Below are positions 34,598 to 35,034 of a stretch of 35,034 bases of DNA, in pieces. A program made the translations under genes and the position numbers. Below the pieces are notes generated by a model. The model was not told the origin of the DNA. It did not search any database and saw only the letters and a list, made by a program, of their open reading frames with translations. Within the stretch, counting starts at the first letter, position 1, and each line of letters begins with the position of its first letter. This DNA comes from an uncultured Faecalibacterium sp. (GTDB lineage: Bacteria > Bacillota > Clostridia > Oscillospirales > Ruminococcaceae), in NCBI GenBank assembly GCA_934526125.1, contig CAKSZU010000016.1, positions 1 to 35,034 on the forward strand. The letters run 5' to 3'.

Positions 34598-35034
<437 letters not shown>

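Overview
The window looks like a chromosome segment from a high-GC, gut-type Clostridia of the Oscillospiraceae (Faecalibacterium / Gemmiger / Subdoligranulum group). This is inferred from Firmicutes-style Shine-Dalgarno sites and promoters, a T-box leader, a c-di-GMP-I riboswitch, BspA-type leucine-rich-repeat surface proteins, and short 'CCCTCTCAGTCA...TGGCTCTCCC' palindromic repeats. No species marker is present, so the genus is an inference.

Layout. (1) 8-208: tRNA-Arg(TCT) and tRNA-His(GTG), then a hairpin terminator. (2) 225-9819, minus strand: a compact phage structural cassette with small and large terminase, portal, a Prp-type cysteine protease fused to a scaffold, an N4-gp56-type major capsid protein, two small head/neck proteins, a large tail-hub-like protein, a 62-aa protein and an ejection-protein-like product. 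No integrase, replication, lysis, regulatory or tail-fibre gene is visible. (3) 10053-15106, minus strand: an M16C metalloprotease, and a two-gene unit of a zinc-dependent phospholipase C-like protein and a UMF1-family MFS transporter. (4) 15232-19816, plus strand: promoter, c-di-GMP-I riboswitch, a 146-bp inverted-repeat element, a terminator, and a 1334-aa LRR surface protein. (5) 19854-25523: a metallophosphoesterase, a DacF-like protein that has lost its catalytic motifs, an M15 peptidase with a peptidoglycan-binding domain, and a SpoIID-like protein with six peptidoglycan-binding repeats. (6) 25611-31696, minus strand: an F-type ATP synthase operon (atpB-E-F-A-G-D-C) with no separate delta gene; the delta C-terminal domain is fused to the N-terminus of alpha. 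(7) 31945-35034: a DUF2798-like membrane protein with an attenuator-like leader, a ~640-nt orphan transcript full of tiny Shine-Dalgarno-led ORFs, a small membrane protein, a Dabb-family protein, and a T-box-controlled metG that runs off the window.

How the parts work together. The phage cassette has what is needed to build and fill a capsid and brings its own Prp-like protease. The matching cleavage motif (DLQxFA) occurs both between the protease and scaffold domains and at the capsid N-terminus, which suggests a self-contained maturation circuit. The riboswitch ties the surface adhesin to c-di-GMP. The ATP synthase operon appears complete if the delta-alpha fusion supplies delta function. 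The strongest candidates for something undescribed are the Prp-scaffold/capsid cassette, the delta-alpha fusion and the orphan small-ORF RNA.
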